Assembly (NCBI GenBank): GCA_913020495.1
Contig: CAJWBJ010000004.1
Location: forward strand, 1 to 64,000
Origin: an uncultured Oleiphilus sp.
Lineage (GTDB): Bacteria; Pseudomonadota; Gammaproteobacteria; Pseudomonadales; Oleiphilaceae
Direction: 5' to 3'
DNA: 64,000 nt
Each line of letters starts with the position of its first letter. Position 1 is the stretch's first letter. The position numbers were made by a program, and so were the translations under genes. The notes under the pieces are model-generated. The model made no database searches, was not told the origin of the DNA, and was given only the letters and a program-made list of their open reading frames with translations. This document shows positions 53,675-62,850 of the stretch, one piece after another.

Positions 53675-54853
53675 ATGTTAATAGATTTTTTCCAGAAGAT
53701 ACGAAATGCGAAGGTTCCGGTTACATTAAAAGAACTTTTAGACTTGATGGAGGCTTTAGATAAAAGGCTGATCTTTGCAGATATAGACGAGTTTTATTAT
53801 TTGAGCCGTCTCTGTCTGGTTAAAGATGAGAAGCATTTTGATAAATTTGATCGCGCTTATGGTGCTTATTTTGAAGGTATAGAAACTCTCGACGATCTGC
53901 TAGCTGCTGCTATACCTGATGAATGGCTTCGTGCCGAGTTTGAAAAAAGCTTAACAGAGGAAGAAAAAGCAAAAATTGAGGGCATGGGAGGGCTTGAGGA
54001 GCTGATGAAAGCTTTCAAGGATCGCCTTGAAAACCAGAAAAAGAAGCATCAGGGCGGTAATAGGCAGATCGGTACCGGAGGTACCTCACCGTTTGGCGCG
54101 AATGGCTACAACCCAGAAGGTTTTAGAATTGGACAAAAAAGCGGACGTCATGGTCGAGCCGTAAAAGTTTGGGAAAAGCGCGGCTACAAAGATTTGGATG
54201 GTGATGTCACCTTAGGTATTCGAAATATCAAGATGGCGCTCAGGCGACTTAGAAAATTTGCTCGGCAGGGCGCGGCAGATGAACTTGATCTAACAGACAC
54301 GATTCGTTCTACCGCGCGTAATGCAGGCTATCTTGATATAAAGCTTATACCTGAACGACACAACAGTATAAAAGTCTTGTTGTTTTTTGATGTGGGTGGT
54401 TCTATGGATCCTCATATTAAAGTGTGCGAAGAGCTTTTTTCAGCTGCTCGTATTGAGTTTAAGCACATGGAAAATTTTTACTTTCATAACTTCATATATG
54501 AAAGTGTGTGGAAAAATAATATTCGACGTGTGAATGAATCTACGCCAATTTGGGATGTGTTGCATAAATATAGTTCAGATTACAAAGTAATTTTTGTGGG
54601 AGATGCGTCAATGGCTCCATATGAAATTACGCAACCAGGCGGCAGTATTGAGCATTGGAATGAAGAAGCTGGATCTGTATGGATGCAGAGATTGCAAGAT
54701 CATTTCAATAAAGTTATCTGGATAAACCCATTGCCTGTAGATTATTGGGGTGAAGGTGGTTCGTTAGGGATTACCAAGCAGCTTCTGAAGGATAATATGT
54801 ATCCTATGACAGTAGAAGGGCTTGCGGATGGAATGCGATACTTAAGTCGCTAA
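53675..54853 (+). CDS. VWA domain-containing CoxE-like protein
   Basis: 392 aa. N-terminal helical region (~1-130), Gly/Lys-rich linker (~125-170), then a VWA domain (~235-390) with MIDAS variant DVGGSMD and FVGDASMAP. The Arg-rich stretch preceding it (RRLRKFARQGAADELDLTDTIRSTARNAGYL in part) is characteristic of the family. Works with the upstream AAA+ partner, by analogy to CoxD/CoxE, in maturation or remodelling of a client protein. No CO-dehydrogenase genes are present, so the client is unknown. Ends before a strong terminator. Confidence 0.88.
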   Translation: MLIDFFQKIRNAKVPVTLKELLDLMEALDKRLIFADIDEFYYLSRLCLVKDEKHFDKFDRAYGAYFEGIETLDDLLAAAIPDEWLRAEFEKSLTEEEKAKIEGMGGLEELMKAFKDRLENQKKKHQGGNRQIGTGGTSPFGANGYNPEGFRIGQKSGRHGRAVKVWEKRGYKDLDGDVTLGIRNIKMALRRLRKFARQGAADELDLTDTIRSTARNAGYLDIKLIPERHNSIKVLLFFDVGGSMDPHIKVCEELFSAARIEFKHMENFYFHNFIYESVWKNNIRRVNESTPIWDVLHKYSSDYKVIFVGDASMAPYEITQPGGSIEHWNEEAGSVWMQRLQDHFNKVIWINPLPVDYWGEGGSLGITKQLLKDNMYPMTVEGLADGMRYLSR

Positions 54854-54869
54854 TAAGTTTGTTAGTGTT

Positions 54870-54917
54870 AAAATTGTTGGTTGAATTGTGAATGTGATCG
54901 ATCAATCAACAATTTTT
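54870..54917 (+). terminator. Intrinsic terminator after the CoxD/CoxE-like pair
   Basis: AAAATTGTTGGTTGA pairs with TCAATCAACAATTTT (15 bp with one G-T wobble) around a 17-nt loop, starting 16 bases after the stop. It separates the AAA-VWA unit from the envelope-motor cluster downstream. The following sequence is T-rich but broken. Confidence 0.65.
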
Positions 54918-55027
54918 AATATTTTCTCTTTCAAAATAGTGAATTAGCGCTGATTTCTTTGATAGGTATTGATGTTAATATTGCTTTCTCGCTTTATACC
55001 ATTACTCAATCATTACTGACTTTAAAT

Positions 55028-55594
55028 ATGCTTATACGACAATTCTTGTCATTCCTTGCTATTGCTACATTTATATTATTAGGTTCGAGTTCACTCTATG
55101 CTGCAGAACCAATTGATGCGAATAAATCTAAAGTTAAACCTAAAGCAATTGACCCTGCGCTCCTTAAAGAGGCTGAGCAATTAAAAAAACAGCTAATCCA
55201 GCTAAACAGTGAACTTTATCAGTTTGAAGAAGATCTGCTTTATCCTGCAAATACCCAGCTTGGTGTGTTTTTATCCATGTCTTCAGAAAGTTCATTTATT
55301 CTAGACTCCATTGAAATTCGTTTAGACGATAAGCTAGTAACTTCATATTTGTATAAACAGAATGAAATATCTGCTCTCAAGAAAGGAGGAGTTCAGCGTT
55401 TATTTCTTGGTAGCTTGTCAGATGGGCGTCACAAGTTAACTGCCAGGTTTAATGGACAAGGGGCGAATAATCGTTATTTTCGTCGCAAGAAAGCCTTACC
55501 GTTTACAAAAGACCAAAATGCAAAGTTCATACAGTTAGTGGTAACAGAAAGTAAAACCACACGAGAGCCACTTTTCAAAGTTAAGCAGTGGTAG
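55028..55594 (+). CDS. Periplasmic protein of the envelope-motor-like cluster (first gene)
   Basis: Start set at ATG 55028 (MLIRQFLSF), which opens a signal peptide (core FLSFLAIATFILLGSSSLYA, cleavage at YAA); the track start is a TTG 23 codons upstream. The mature 165 residues begin with a short coiled-coil (KEAEQLKKQLIQLNSELYQFEEDL) and continue as a beta-rich domain (FILDSIEIRLDDKLVTSYLY, GRHKLTARFNGQG) that looks like a pili/carbohydrate-binding-type sandwich; no named family recognised. Its stop overlaps the next gene by seven bases. Position suggests an accessory periplasmic component of the TPR/ExbBD cluster. Confidence 0.7.
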   Translation: MLIRQFLSFLAIATFILLGSSSLYAAEPIDANKSKVKPKAIDPALLKEAEQLKKQLIQLNSELYQFEEDLLYPANTQLGVFLSMSSESSFILDSIEIRLDDKLVTSYLYKQNEISALKKGGVQRLFLGSLSDGRHKLTARFNGQGANNRYFRRKKALPFTKDQNAKFIQLVVTESKTTREPLFKVKQW

Positions 55595-57273
55595 TAAATT
55601 TGCATAAATTACTCGCACACATCCAACTTGCCTTATTAGCCTTGGGCTTGTTATTCAGCTCTTTGCTTAATGCGATGCCTGATGAACTGTACCAAGGTAT
55701 GATTCAATTTGAGCTTGAAAGTGGCAATCACTTTAATGCATTAACTTTAATGGATCAGAATTATCAAAGTACAAACCCTGTTGATCATGCTGTTGCATTA
55801 AAAGGCTTCAATATCAATGCTGATGTGAATGAGCATCTCGAAGAAATCCGTAAAAAGGGTAAACAAAAAACTTCTGAAATTAGTTACTCAGACTATTTTA
55901 AAATAGGCCGGTTGGAATATCAGCTTGGAAATTGTAAGCCTGCCCTGAGAGCATTCAAAAAGCTAAAGAACAAACTAGCAATTGAAGATAAGCAAGAATG
56001 GGTTTTTTATCGTGCCAACTGCTTTATTCGTCTTGGAAGCAACTCAAAAGCAATGCAGGTTCTCAACGATACCGTTGAAGGAGAATGGGCTTCACATGCT
56101 TATTATAATTTGGCGATATCGTACGATGCTGCGAGTCGAAATAAATCGAATGCTCTGAAGTCCTTAAAGCTAGCATTATTGCTCAACAAAGGTAAATCTT
56201 TAGAAGAAATTGAACTTAAGAATCAAATAAATTTTACGGTTGGCCTGCTTTACTTGAACGCTGAAAAGCCCGATTTGGCTAGTAACTTCTTTAAAAAAGT
56301 ATATTTGAATTCTGCAATTGCTCCTGAAGCACTTTATTTAAATGGCCTGGCAAAATTAGAGTTAAATGACTTTCGAGCAGCAACTCAGTCCTGGTTTAGC
56401 GTTAAAAAATATCCATTAGTTAATCAAAGTGTTGCTGAAGCGCTACTAGCTATTCCGTATGCATATGAAAGATCAGGCTATATAGGTCAAGCACTTGAGG
56501 CTTACCTTGAGGCGAGTGGAGCTTTCAATAGTGAGTTAAAAATTATCGCAAAAATTGATGCCCTGTTAGAACAATATGGTGCTCAAAAGATACTAATTGA
56601 AGATAATAATATTGAAGGACTTGAGTGGTTCTTAGCTAAGGATGTCGTTACTAATACGATGAAGGCAACTTATTATAGTTATTTCATGCAAAATGAAGAA
56701 ATTTATGATGCTGTTGAGTTATTTACAGAGCTAAAAATGTTAGTAAATAGTATGGAATTCTGGTCATCGCAACTGAATGTTTTTGATCGGTCAATTAAAG
56801 AAAAGCGAACAAATTTTACCAATAAGAGCAAAAAGTTTAATTCAGCTAAAACTCAATCAAAAATAGATAAACTCGATCAAAGATTAAACGATATTAAAGG
56901 AGAAAAAGCATTAACGCCTCAACATATAGCACGGTTGCAGGTCGATAACATGCAGGTGGGTGCGAAATTGTTGATGCAACGACTTAAAGAACTCAAGATA
57001 AAAGTTTCACAAGGGCAAGGAAGATTAAAGTCACAATTAAAGCATAGCAACAAGTTAAATAAGCAAGCAAAAAACTCACAAAAGCAGCTGTTGTCATTAA
57101 TTAAAAAACTTGATCTCCAAATTACCGCCATGATTCGTAGTCAGTTAGCGAAACTGAAAACACAAATGCTAGCTAATTATGAACGGTCAGAGCAGGGCTT
57201 GATGCATGTTTTTCAAGATATTTCTGAAAGTAACCGAGTTCAAAAGAATCGACTAGATGGGCGCTATAAATAA
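55588..57273 (+). CDS. Secreted TPR and coiled-coil protein of the envelope-motor-like cluster
   Basis: 561 aa from a GTG start overlapping the previous stop. Signal peptide core IQLALLALGLLFSSLLNA. Residues ~35-320 are TPR-like helical pairs (YFKIGRLEYQLGNCKPALRAFKKL, YYNLAISYDAASRNKSNALKSLKLAL in part, ALYLNGLAKLELNDFRAATQSW in part). Residues ~395-555 are a long Lys/Gln-rich coiled coil. Probably a periplasmic scaffold. In parts and order it recalls GltC/GltD-type TPR proteins of Myxococcus, but I cannot assign one-to-one homology. Coupled to the next gene by TAATG. Confidence 0.78.
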   Translation: MVVNLHKLLAHIQLALLALGLLFSSLLNAMPDELYQGMIQFELESGNHFNALTLMDQNYQSTNPVDHAVALKGFNINADVNEHLEEIRKKGKQKTSEISYSDYFKIGRLEYQLGNCKPALRAFKKLKNKLAIEDKQEWVFYRANCFIRLGSNSKAMQVLNDTVEGEWASHAYYNLAISYDAASRNKSNALKSLKLALLLNKGKSLEEIELKNQINFTVGLLYLNAEKPDLASNFFKKVYLNSAIAPEALYLNGLAKLELNDFRAATQSWFSVKKYPLVNQSVAEALLAIPYAYERSGYIGQALEAYLEASGAFNSELKIIAKIDALLEQYGAQKILIEDNNIEGLEWFLAKDVVTNTMKATYYSYFMQNEEIYDAVELFTELKMLVNSMEFWSSQLNVFDRSIKEKRTNFTNKSKKFNSAKTQSKIDKLDQRLNDIKGEKALTPQHIARLQVDNMQVGAKLLMQRLKELKIKVSQGQGRLKSQLKHSNKLNKQAKNSQKQLLSLIKKLDLQITAMIRSQLAKLKTQMLANYERSEQGLMHVFQDISESNRVQKNRLDGRYK

Positions 57274-60119
57274 TGACGTTATCGCGACTATTTCCATTAT
57301 TGTCACTCTTTGTTATATTTTTTTTACAACCAGTGATTAGTAATGCTGCTAACAATACATTTATTGTAGAGATGAAGTCAGAAGCTAAAACAATCGGAGA
57401 TATAAGACCTGTATTTATAGTTTATAAAGATAAAGAGCTCCCAAAGGTTTCGATAAAATACTTGTTGAAAAAGTATATAAAATTATTTGAGCAGGCAGAC
57501 TCTCCTGCGGTAAAAATTGATGCATTAAACCGTATTAATAATTTACGCGTTAAATATAAGGTCACCAATAAAAAACTCACAATTGATAAAGTTAAACAGA
57601 GTGAAGTCGTACTAGAAAGTTACGACAGAATTATCGATTCAGATATTTCTTATCAGCACTTGGATGAATTGATTTATCAAACAGCGAAAGCGCAATCATT
57701 TATAGGTAATGACATTGAGTCAATTAAACGTTTAAAACTACTTGTCGGTTTATACCCTCAATCAGAGCTCTTTGATGAAAGTATGTTTCGAATGGCTGAA
57801 TCTTATTTTGAACTTGGACAGTATGAGAACGCTGAATCGACATATAAAAAGATTTTAACTTTTTCAAAGGAAAAAACTTATCATCAGCAATCTCGCTTCA
57901 AATTAGGTTGGTCGATTTTTAAACTTGAGCGATATGGTGATGCGAGCAAGTTTGCAATCGAGACATTAGACCAGTACCCCGTATTGTCGAATGCGCTTAA
58001 TATGAATGTGGTTTCTGAGAATGAACAAGAGCTTGTTGAAGATACTTTCCGCTTACTAGCCATTATGTTTTCAAAGCAAAAAAATGCTGAAGCAATCGAA
58101 AGCTTACAAAAAAATATCTCTCATAATCGTTATGCTTTTCTTCTGTACGACGCTCTATTTCGCTTCTATTTAACTCAGGATCGTTTTGAAGATAGTGCAT
58201 TAGTCGCTGATGCATATACTAGAAACTACCCTAAAGACTTTCATGCTTATCTGATGGCAATTAACACTATTAAAACTTACAAGAAAGGCAAGTTCGATAT
58301 ACAAGAGTGGAGCGCTAAAGAAAGTTTTGTCAAAAACTTCGGGATAAACAGCCCATACTGGTCGGTTTTATCGGAAGAGCAAATACCTGTGATCAAACCA
58401 CTCGTGACTCACTACTTAGGGGAGCTGGCTCACTTATATTATGTTCGAATGCAAAATAGCCTTAAAAGCAAAGCCAAAGATATTACTTTTGAAGGTCATG
58501 CTCGGCGGGCAGCAGATTATTATTTGGAGTTAGTGTCTACAACTCCCGCATATAAAGAAAACGCTCAATATTTATATTTAGCCGCAGAGGCTCTCAATAC
58601 TTCATCTAAAAGTGATGCAGACTTCTTAAATGTTATCGACCTATATGAACAGGCTGCTTACAAACAAAATAGAGGGTTTTCTGTATCGATAGATGCGGGG
58701 TATGCGGCCATACTGAGCTATGAAAAACTTAAAAAGCAGGTTAATTCATCAATTAAAAAATTAAGTTTAGACTTAGTCAGCAAACGACAGTCTAGTATTG
58801 AAAGCTACGCTAAATTTTTCCCTGACAATGCGAAGACGCCCGATTTACTCAATGACTTGGCTAATGAATTGTACACAGCCAATAACTTCCCAAAAGCTTT
58901 AAATGTGTCAGCAAAAGTTGTTTCAAACCCAAAAGCGAGGCCCAGCGTTTTGTATTCAAGTTGGCTAGTCAATGCACATAGCTCATTTGAATTACAAAAA
59001 TACACCACAGCTGAACACGCCTATCAAAAAGCGCTTGGTTTTAAACGTCCTAAAGACCAAAAAGTCCTACAAGAGCGTTTAGCTGCATCAATTTATAAAC
59101 AAGCGGAGCTTGAAACTAATTTTGGGTTAAGTGCAGAGTTATATTTAAAAGTTGTTGATACAGTGCCAAACGCCAGTATTGTTCCACAAGCCTTATATGA
59201 TGCTTCAAGCCAATTATTAGCTTCAAGGAACTGGGGGCAAGCAATAGCGACTCTTAGTCATTTTCAGTCAGCTTTTCCTGAGCATAAACTTCATGATGAT
59301 GCCTCTGAAAAGCTAATTTATGCCTATACAGAGAATGGTGAGTTTATATCTGCAGCTGAAATATTAGTTAATGTTTCTAGTAAAACAAAAGATTTAGCCA
59401 AGGCTTCAAATTATCTTTACCGAGCTGCGGATTTGTATCATGAGAATGGCTTTGAGTTTGAAGGTGTTCAGTTATATGAAGATTTTATAAATCAATACCC
59501 CCAAATGTTTGATTTGAATATTGAAGCACACCAGTTAATTATTGCGTTTAATCATCGCTCAACTAATGTCAAAGACATGCGGGGTTGGCAAAAAAAGCTA
59601 GTGGGGTATGAAAAAAAGAATGTATCTAAGCGAACTGATCGCTCAGCCCATTTGGCGTCTGGTGCTGCGTTAGCGCTTGTGATGTTGGATTTTCAGGCAT
59701 TTGAACGTTATAAATTAACCTTACCATTAAAAAAGTCACTGAAAAGAAAAAAAACCTTACTTAAAAAAGTTGTCGAAGAGTTTGAATCCTTAGTTGATTA
59801 CGGTATCGCGGACATTGTTACAGCTTCTACCTATCAGATTGCTCAAGTATATCGAACTCTCGCGCAAGATCTGATGCTTTCTGAGCGACCGAATACTTTA
59901 ACTGAGTTACAGCTTGAACAATATAATATTTTGTTAGAAGAGCAGGCGTACCCCTTCGAAGAGCAAGCCTTGGATATATATAAACTTAATTTAGCAAAAG
60001 TGCCTGAGGGGCAGTACGATAAATGGATACAGCTAACCTATAACGTACTTGAAGAGATGAATCCGACTGAATATAAACGTAAATTCAAGGAGGTCTCTTA
60101 TGCAAATGAAGTTTATTAA
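57273..60119 (+). CDS. Large secreted TPR protein of the envelope-motor-like cluster (GltD-like)
   Basis: 948 aa with signal peptide (LFPLLSLFVIFFLQPVISNA). Almost the whole mature chain is tetratricopeptide-type helical repeats, e.g. DESMFRMAESYFELGQYENAESTYKKIL (in part), ALYDASSQLLASRNWGQAIATLSHF (in part), KASNYLYRAADLYHENGFEFEGVQLYEDFI (in part). An outer-membrane or periplasmic assembly scaffold is likely. Size and composition resemble GltD (AgnA) of the Myxococcus gliding machinery. Its 3' end contains the AAGGAGG ribosome site of the next gene, which starts 20 bases before this stop. Confidence 0.8.
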   Translation: MTLSRLFPLLSLFVIFFLQPVISNAANNTFIVEMKSEAKTIGDIRPVFIVYKDKELPKVSIKYLLKKYIKLFEQADSPAVKIDALNRINNLRVKYKVTNKKLTIDKVKQSEVVLESYDRIIDSDISYQHLDELIYQTAKAQSFIGNDIESIKRLKLLVGLYPQSELFDESMFRMAESYFELGQYENAESTYKKILTFSKEKTYHQQSRFKLGWSIFKLERYGDASKFAIETLDQYPVLSNALNMNVVSENEQELVEDTFRLLAIMFSKQKNAEAIESLQKNISHNRYAFLLYDALFRFYLTQDRFEDSALVADAYTRNYPKDFHAYLMAINTIKTYKKGKFDIQEWSAKESFVKNFGINSPYWSVLSEEQIPVIKPLVTHYLGELAHLYYVRMQNSLKSKAKDITFEGHARRAADYYLELVSTTPAYKENAQYLYLAAEALNTSSKSDADFLNVIDLYEQAAYKQNRGFSVSIDAGYAAILSYEKLKKQVNSSIKKLSLDLVSKRQSSIESYAKFFPDNAKTPDLLNDLANELYTANNFPKALNVSAKVVSNPKARPSVLYSSWLVNAHSSFELQKYTTAEHAYQKALGFKRPKDQKVLQERLAASIYKQAELETNFGLSAELYLKVVDTVPNASIVPQALYDASSQLLASRNWGQAIATLSHFQSAFPEHKLHDDASEKLIYAYTENGEFISAAEILVNVSSKTKDLAKASNYLYRAADLYHENGFEFEGVQLYEDFINQYPQMFDLNIEAHQLIIAFNHRSTNVKDMRGWQKKLVGYEKKNVSKRTDRSAHLASGAALALVMLDFQAFERYKLTLPLKKSLKRKKTLLKKVVEEFESLVDYGIADIVTASTYQIAQVYRTLAQDLMLSERPNTLTELQLEQYNILLEEQAYPFEEQALDIYKLNLAKVPEGQYDKWIQLTYNVLEEMNPTEYKRKFKEVSYANEVY

Positions 60120-60711
60120 CACTTTTATTACGAAAATGCCGGTAATATTTTTTATCGCGTTGTTATTTTCTGGGTGTGCAAGTAAAGCAACTAAACCAGA
60201 AATAGTTATCGCTGAGAATGTAGAGTTATCAAAGCCTGTATTGTTACCAGAGCATCTGTCTGAATATAAGAAGGCGCTTGGTTTTATGAGAGCAAAGTCC
60301 TTTGGGGATGCGCATAAGATTTTTAATACGCTATTAACCATTTATCCAAAACTGGCGGGGGCATATGTAAATATTGCCATCATTTTTCAAGCTGAATCTG
60401 ATGATGAACAAGCCCAGAAAAACTACAGTAAAGCATTGGAGATAAATCCCAATAATGTTGATGCATTAATTCAACTGGCCGCATACAGCCAAAAACAAGG
60501 CCAGTTTAAAAAGGTAGAAAAATATTTATTAACGGCTGAAGCGGTCGATAAATCAAATCAGACAGTGCAATATAATTTAGCGGTTTTATATGAGCTGTAT
60601 TTACAGCAATTTGGTGAGGCCATTGATCATTATGAAAATTATATTGCCTTATCTTCAGATGAAGACGTAGAAACAGTTAAGCGCTGGGTTATGTTATTGG
60701 AGCGGAAATGA
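60100..60711 (+). CDS. TPR lipoprotein of the envelope-motor-like cluster (GltE-like)
   Basis: 203 aa. Signal peptide with lipobox FSGC (Cys ~25), so probably anchored to the outer membrane. Mature part: three to four TPR units (EYKKALGFMRAKSFGDAHKIFNTLL, AQKNYSKALEINPNNVDALIQLAAYSQKQGQFKK in part, YNLAVLYELYLQQFGEAIDHYENYI in part). A strong AAGGAGG stands 7 nt before the ATG, inside the upstream gene. It corresponds in type to GltE (AglT) of Myxococcus. Overlaps the next gene by four bases. Confidence 0.85.
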   Translation: MQMKFINTFITKMPVIFFIALLFSGCASKATKPEIVIAENVELSKPVLLPEHLSEYKKALGFMRAKSFGDAHKIFNTLLTIYPKLAGAYVNIAIIFQAESDDEQAQKNYSKALEINPNNVDALIQLAAYSQKQGQFKKVEKYLLTAEAVDKSNQTVQYNLAVLYELYLQQFGEAIDHYENYIALSSDEDVETVKRWVMLLERK

Positions 60712-61007
60712 AATCATTTGTTATTACCTTACCTTTCCTACTTATGATATTTTCATGTGCAGTTTTCAGTGAAAACCGTAATGAGGTTGAAACAATGACA
60801 GAAGTTTCTATCATTGGTAATGCAGAGCTGCCTAATAAGGTTTTTGATTTATCTTGGCGCTTGCCAAGTGTAGAAAAAAGAGAAAATCAATTACCACCAA
60901 AACAACTAACAGGGATGCTTAAGCCATTAGAGCCCTTTCGGTATCGGCAGCAAATTCACTTTTCACGTTATTTAGAAGTCGACACCTCAAATTTCAGTGC
61001 TCGATAA
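60708..61007 (+). CDS. Small exported protein of the envelope-motor-like cluster
   Basis: 99 aa, ATGA-coupled to the TPR lipoprotein gene. N-terminal export signal (FVITLPFLLMIFSCAVFS); the IFSC string might be a lipobox, otherwise cleavage is after VFS. The mature ~75 residues (ELPNKVFDLSWRLPSVEKRENQLP in part, RYRQQIHFSRYLEVD) match no family I know. Its fixed place between the lipoprotein and the channel gene argues for a structural role. Confidence 0.65.
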   Translation: MKSFVITLPFLLMIFSCAVFSENRNEVETMTEVSIIGNAELPNKVFDLSWRLPSVEKRENQLPPKQLTGMLKPLEPFRYRQQIHFSRYLEVDTSNFSAR

Positions 61008-61135
61008 TAGATTAATATTTAAATTAACTTAATAAAGACGAAATCGGCATTTTAAACAATATTATTTGTTTACAATAGCGGCCTATAAATAAGAACTAAC
61101 TAGATGATTTTGTATCGTTTTCAGGAGAATATGCA

Positions 61136-61771
61136 ATGACAGAAACAGTGGTCCGTTTTTTTCAAGAGGGTGGCTTTTTCATGTACCCCATCGCTGTTAT
61201 TTTAGTTATAGGATTAGCCATTGCACTTGAACGCTGGATTTACCTATCTTCAACCAAAAGTTCTAACAGGGCTGCTTTCGACAAAGGCATTCTGCCCATT
61301 CTAAGAAAACGTGATTATAAGTCTGCACTTAAATTTGCCAATGATTCGCAAACACCTATCGCTGCGATTATGGGTGCTGGTTTAAGTCGTTTGGTTGGTG
61401 GAAGTCGCCGTGAAGAAATTGAGTTTGCAATGGAAGAAGGTTTAATGGAAACATTACCGCGCCTTGAAAAAAGAACACCTTACTTAGCTACCCTTGCTAA
61501 CGTATCTACTTTACTAGGATTACTTGGAACTATTATTGGTCTTATCGCCGCATTTACAGCGGTTGCAAATGCTGACCCAGCTGAAAAAGCTTCTTTATTA
61601 TCACAAAGTATTTCTGTTGCAATGAATACAACCGCTTTCGGCTTAATGGCAGCTATTCCTCTTTTATTGTTCCATGCTGTTTTACAGACCAAAACAAATG
61701 AAATCGTTGATAGTTTTGAGATGGCTGGTGTGAAGTTACTCAATATGATTTCTGACCAGACATCAAATTAA
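61136..61771 (+). CDS. MotA/TolQ/ExbB-family proton-channel protein (AglR-like)
   Basis: 211-aa inner-membrane protein with three helices: ~17-32, ~118-143 and ~158-182. The family signature in the last two is present, LGLLGTIIGLIAAF and SVAMNTTAFGLMAAIPLLLFH, including the Thr residues that line the proton path in ExbB/TolQ. It would form a channel around ExbD-type dimers and convert proton-motive force to movement. AGGAG at 8-9 nt before the ATG; the 128-base gap upstream could hold a second promoter. Confidence 0.92.
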   Translation: MTETVVRFFQEGGFFMYPIAVILVIGLAIALERWIYLSSTKSSNRAAFDKGILPILRKRDYKSALKFANDSQTPIAAIMGAGLSRLVGGSRREEIEFAMEEGLMETLPRLEKRTPYLATLANVSTLLGLLGTIIGLIAAFTAVANADPAEKASLLSQSISVAMNTTAFGLMAAIPLLLFHAVLQTKTNEIVDSFEMAGVKLLNMISDQTSN

Positions 61772-61852
61772 TAAGTCTGAGAGCGCGTAATTAGTTAATT
61801 AAGTGTTATATAACTAATTTATAGTATGAACATCAGCTAAGCGAACGATTTT

Positions 61853-62350
61853 ATGGCAAGAAGGAAGCACAGAAGACTCGTCCAATCTGCAGACCTGGAT
61901 ATTACGGCATTTATGAATTTAATGATCGTATTAGTGCCTGTTTTGTTGTTGAGTATGGTCTTCACTCAGAATGCAGTATTAGATTTGAATTTCCCCGTGA
62001 TTGATGAAAGTAAGATTCCTCTTGATAATGAGGAATTGCAACTTCAATTAATTGTTCGACCAAATGGGATGAATATCGCGGACACCAAGGCTGGCCTGAT
62101 CAAGCATATTCCAAAATTAAATAATGCTTATGATTTTGAAGCTCTATCTGCGGTCCTCAAATTGCTAAAAGCAAAGCTTCCAAACAAGACTGATATAACA
62201 TTACTTCTTGATGAAAATGTAGATTATCAAACACTTGTTACAACAATGGATGTTACTCGATCTTACCCTGCGGTTGTAGCGGCAAGCCTTGTAGAAGCGG
62301 AATTGTTTCCGGATATCTCGATTGGCGATGCGCCGGAGTTAGGCCAATGA
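61853..62350 (+). CDS. ExbD/TolR-like protein 1, Asn at the usual proton-path Asp
   Basis: 165 aa: short basic cytoplasmic end (MARRKHRRL), one membrane helix (~18-40), periplasmic domain. The ExbD pattern NVTPFIDVMLVLL aligns with DITAFMNLMIVLV here, putting Asn25 at the position of the essential Asp. The periplasmic part has the ExbD-like end (ITLLLDENVDYQTLVTTMDVTR). No strong ribosome site before the ATG. Overlaps the second ExbD-like gene by four bases. Probably a structural partner of that protein in a heterodimer, similar to the AglQ/AglS pair. Confidence 0.85.
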   Translation: MARRKHRRLVQSADLDITAFMNLMIVLVPVLLLSMVFTQNAVLDLNFPVIDESKIPLDNEELQLQLIVRPNGMNIADTKAGLIKHIPKLNNAYDFEALSAVLKLLKAKLPNKTDITLLLDENVDYQTLVTTMDVTRSYPAVVAASLVEAELFPDISIGDAPELGQ

Positions 62351-62850
62351 AGCTATCCAGACGTGCTAAAAGAATGCAGCGACATCATCGACGTACTGCC
62401 AAAACAGCAAGTTTAAACTTAGTCTCTTTAATGGATATTTTTACCATTTTGGTTTTTTTCTTAATGGTTAACTCCTCTGACGTTAAAGTTTTGCAACAAG
62501 ATAAATCAGTTGAGCTACCTATATCTACTGCTGAACAACAGCCGAAAGATAATATCGTTATTACCATATCTGGCGCTAATATTCTTGTTCAGGGTAGAGC
62601 GGTCGCACGTACAGATAATTTTCAAGATAAAGAAATAATTCAGGATCTTAAAAAAGAACTTGTTTACCAGTCTAATCGTAGAACAAAACCTTCAGGTGAA
62701 GAGTTTAAAGGCTATCCCGTTACCTTAATCGCCGACAAGGGAACGCCCTACAAACTACTAAAAATTATAATGGCGACTTGTACCGAGGCAAAATACACTC
62801 AAATCTCATTAGCAGTCTCTAAAAAACACAAAATTAAGGCGGATTCTTGA
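62347..62850 (+). CDS. ExbD/TolR-like protein 2, with conserved Asp
   Basis: 167 aa with basic N-terminus (KLSRRAKRMQRHHRR), one membrane helix (~26-45) and periplasmic domain. The helix reads LNLVSLMDIFTILVFFLMV, with Asp in the canonical proton-carrying position (SLMD). The periplasmic end (VTLIADKGTPYKLLKIIMATC) follows the ExbD fold. Coupled to the previous gene by ATGA and to the next by TGATG. Confidence 0.9.
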   Translation: MKLSRRAKRMQRHHRRTAKTASLNLVSLMDIFTILVFFLMVNSSDVKVLQQDKSVELPISTAEQQPKDNIVITISGANILVQGRAVARTDNFQDKEIIQDLKKELVYQSNRRTKPSGEEFKGYPVTLIADKGTPYKLLKIIMATCTEAKYTQISLAVSKKHKIKADS

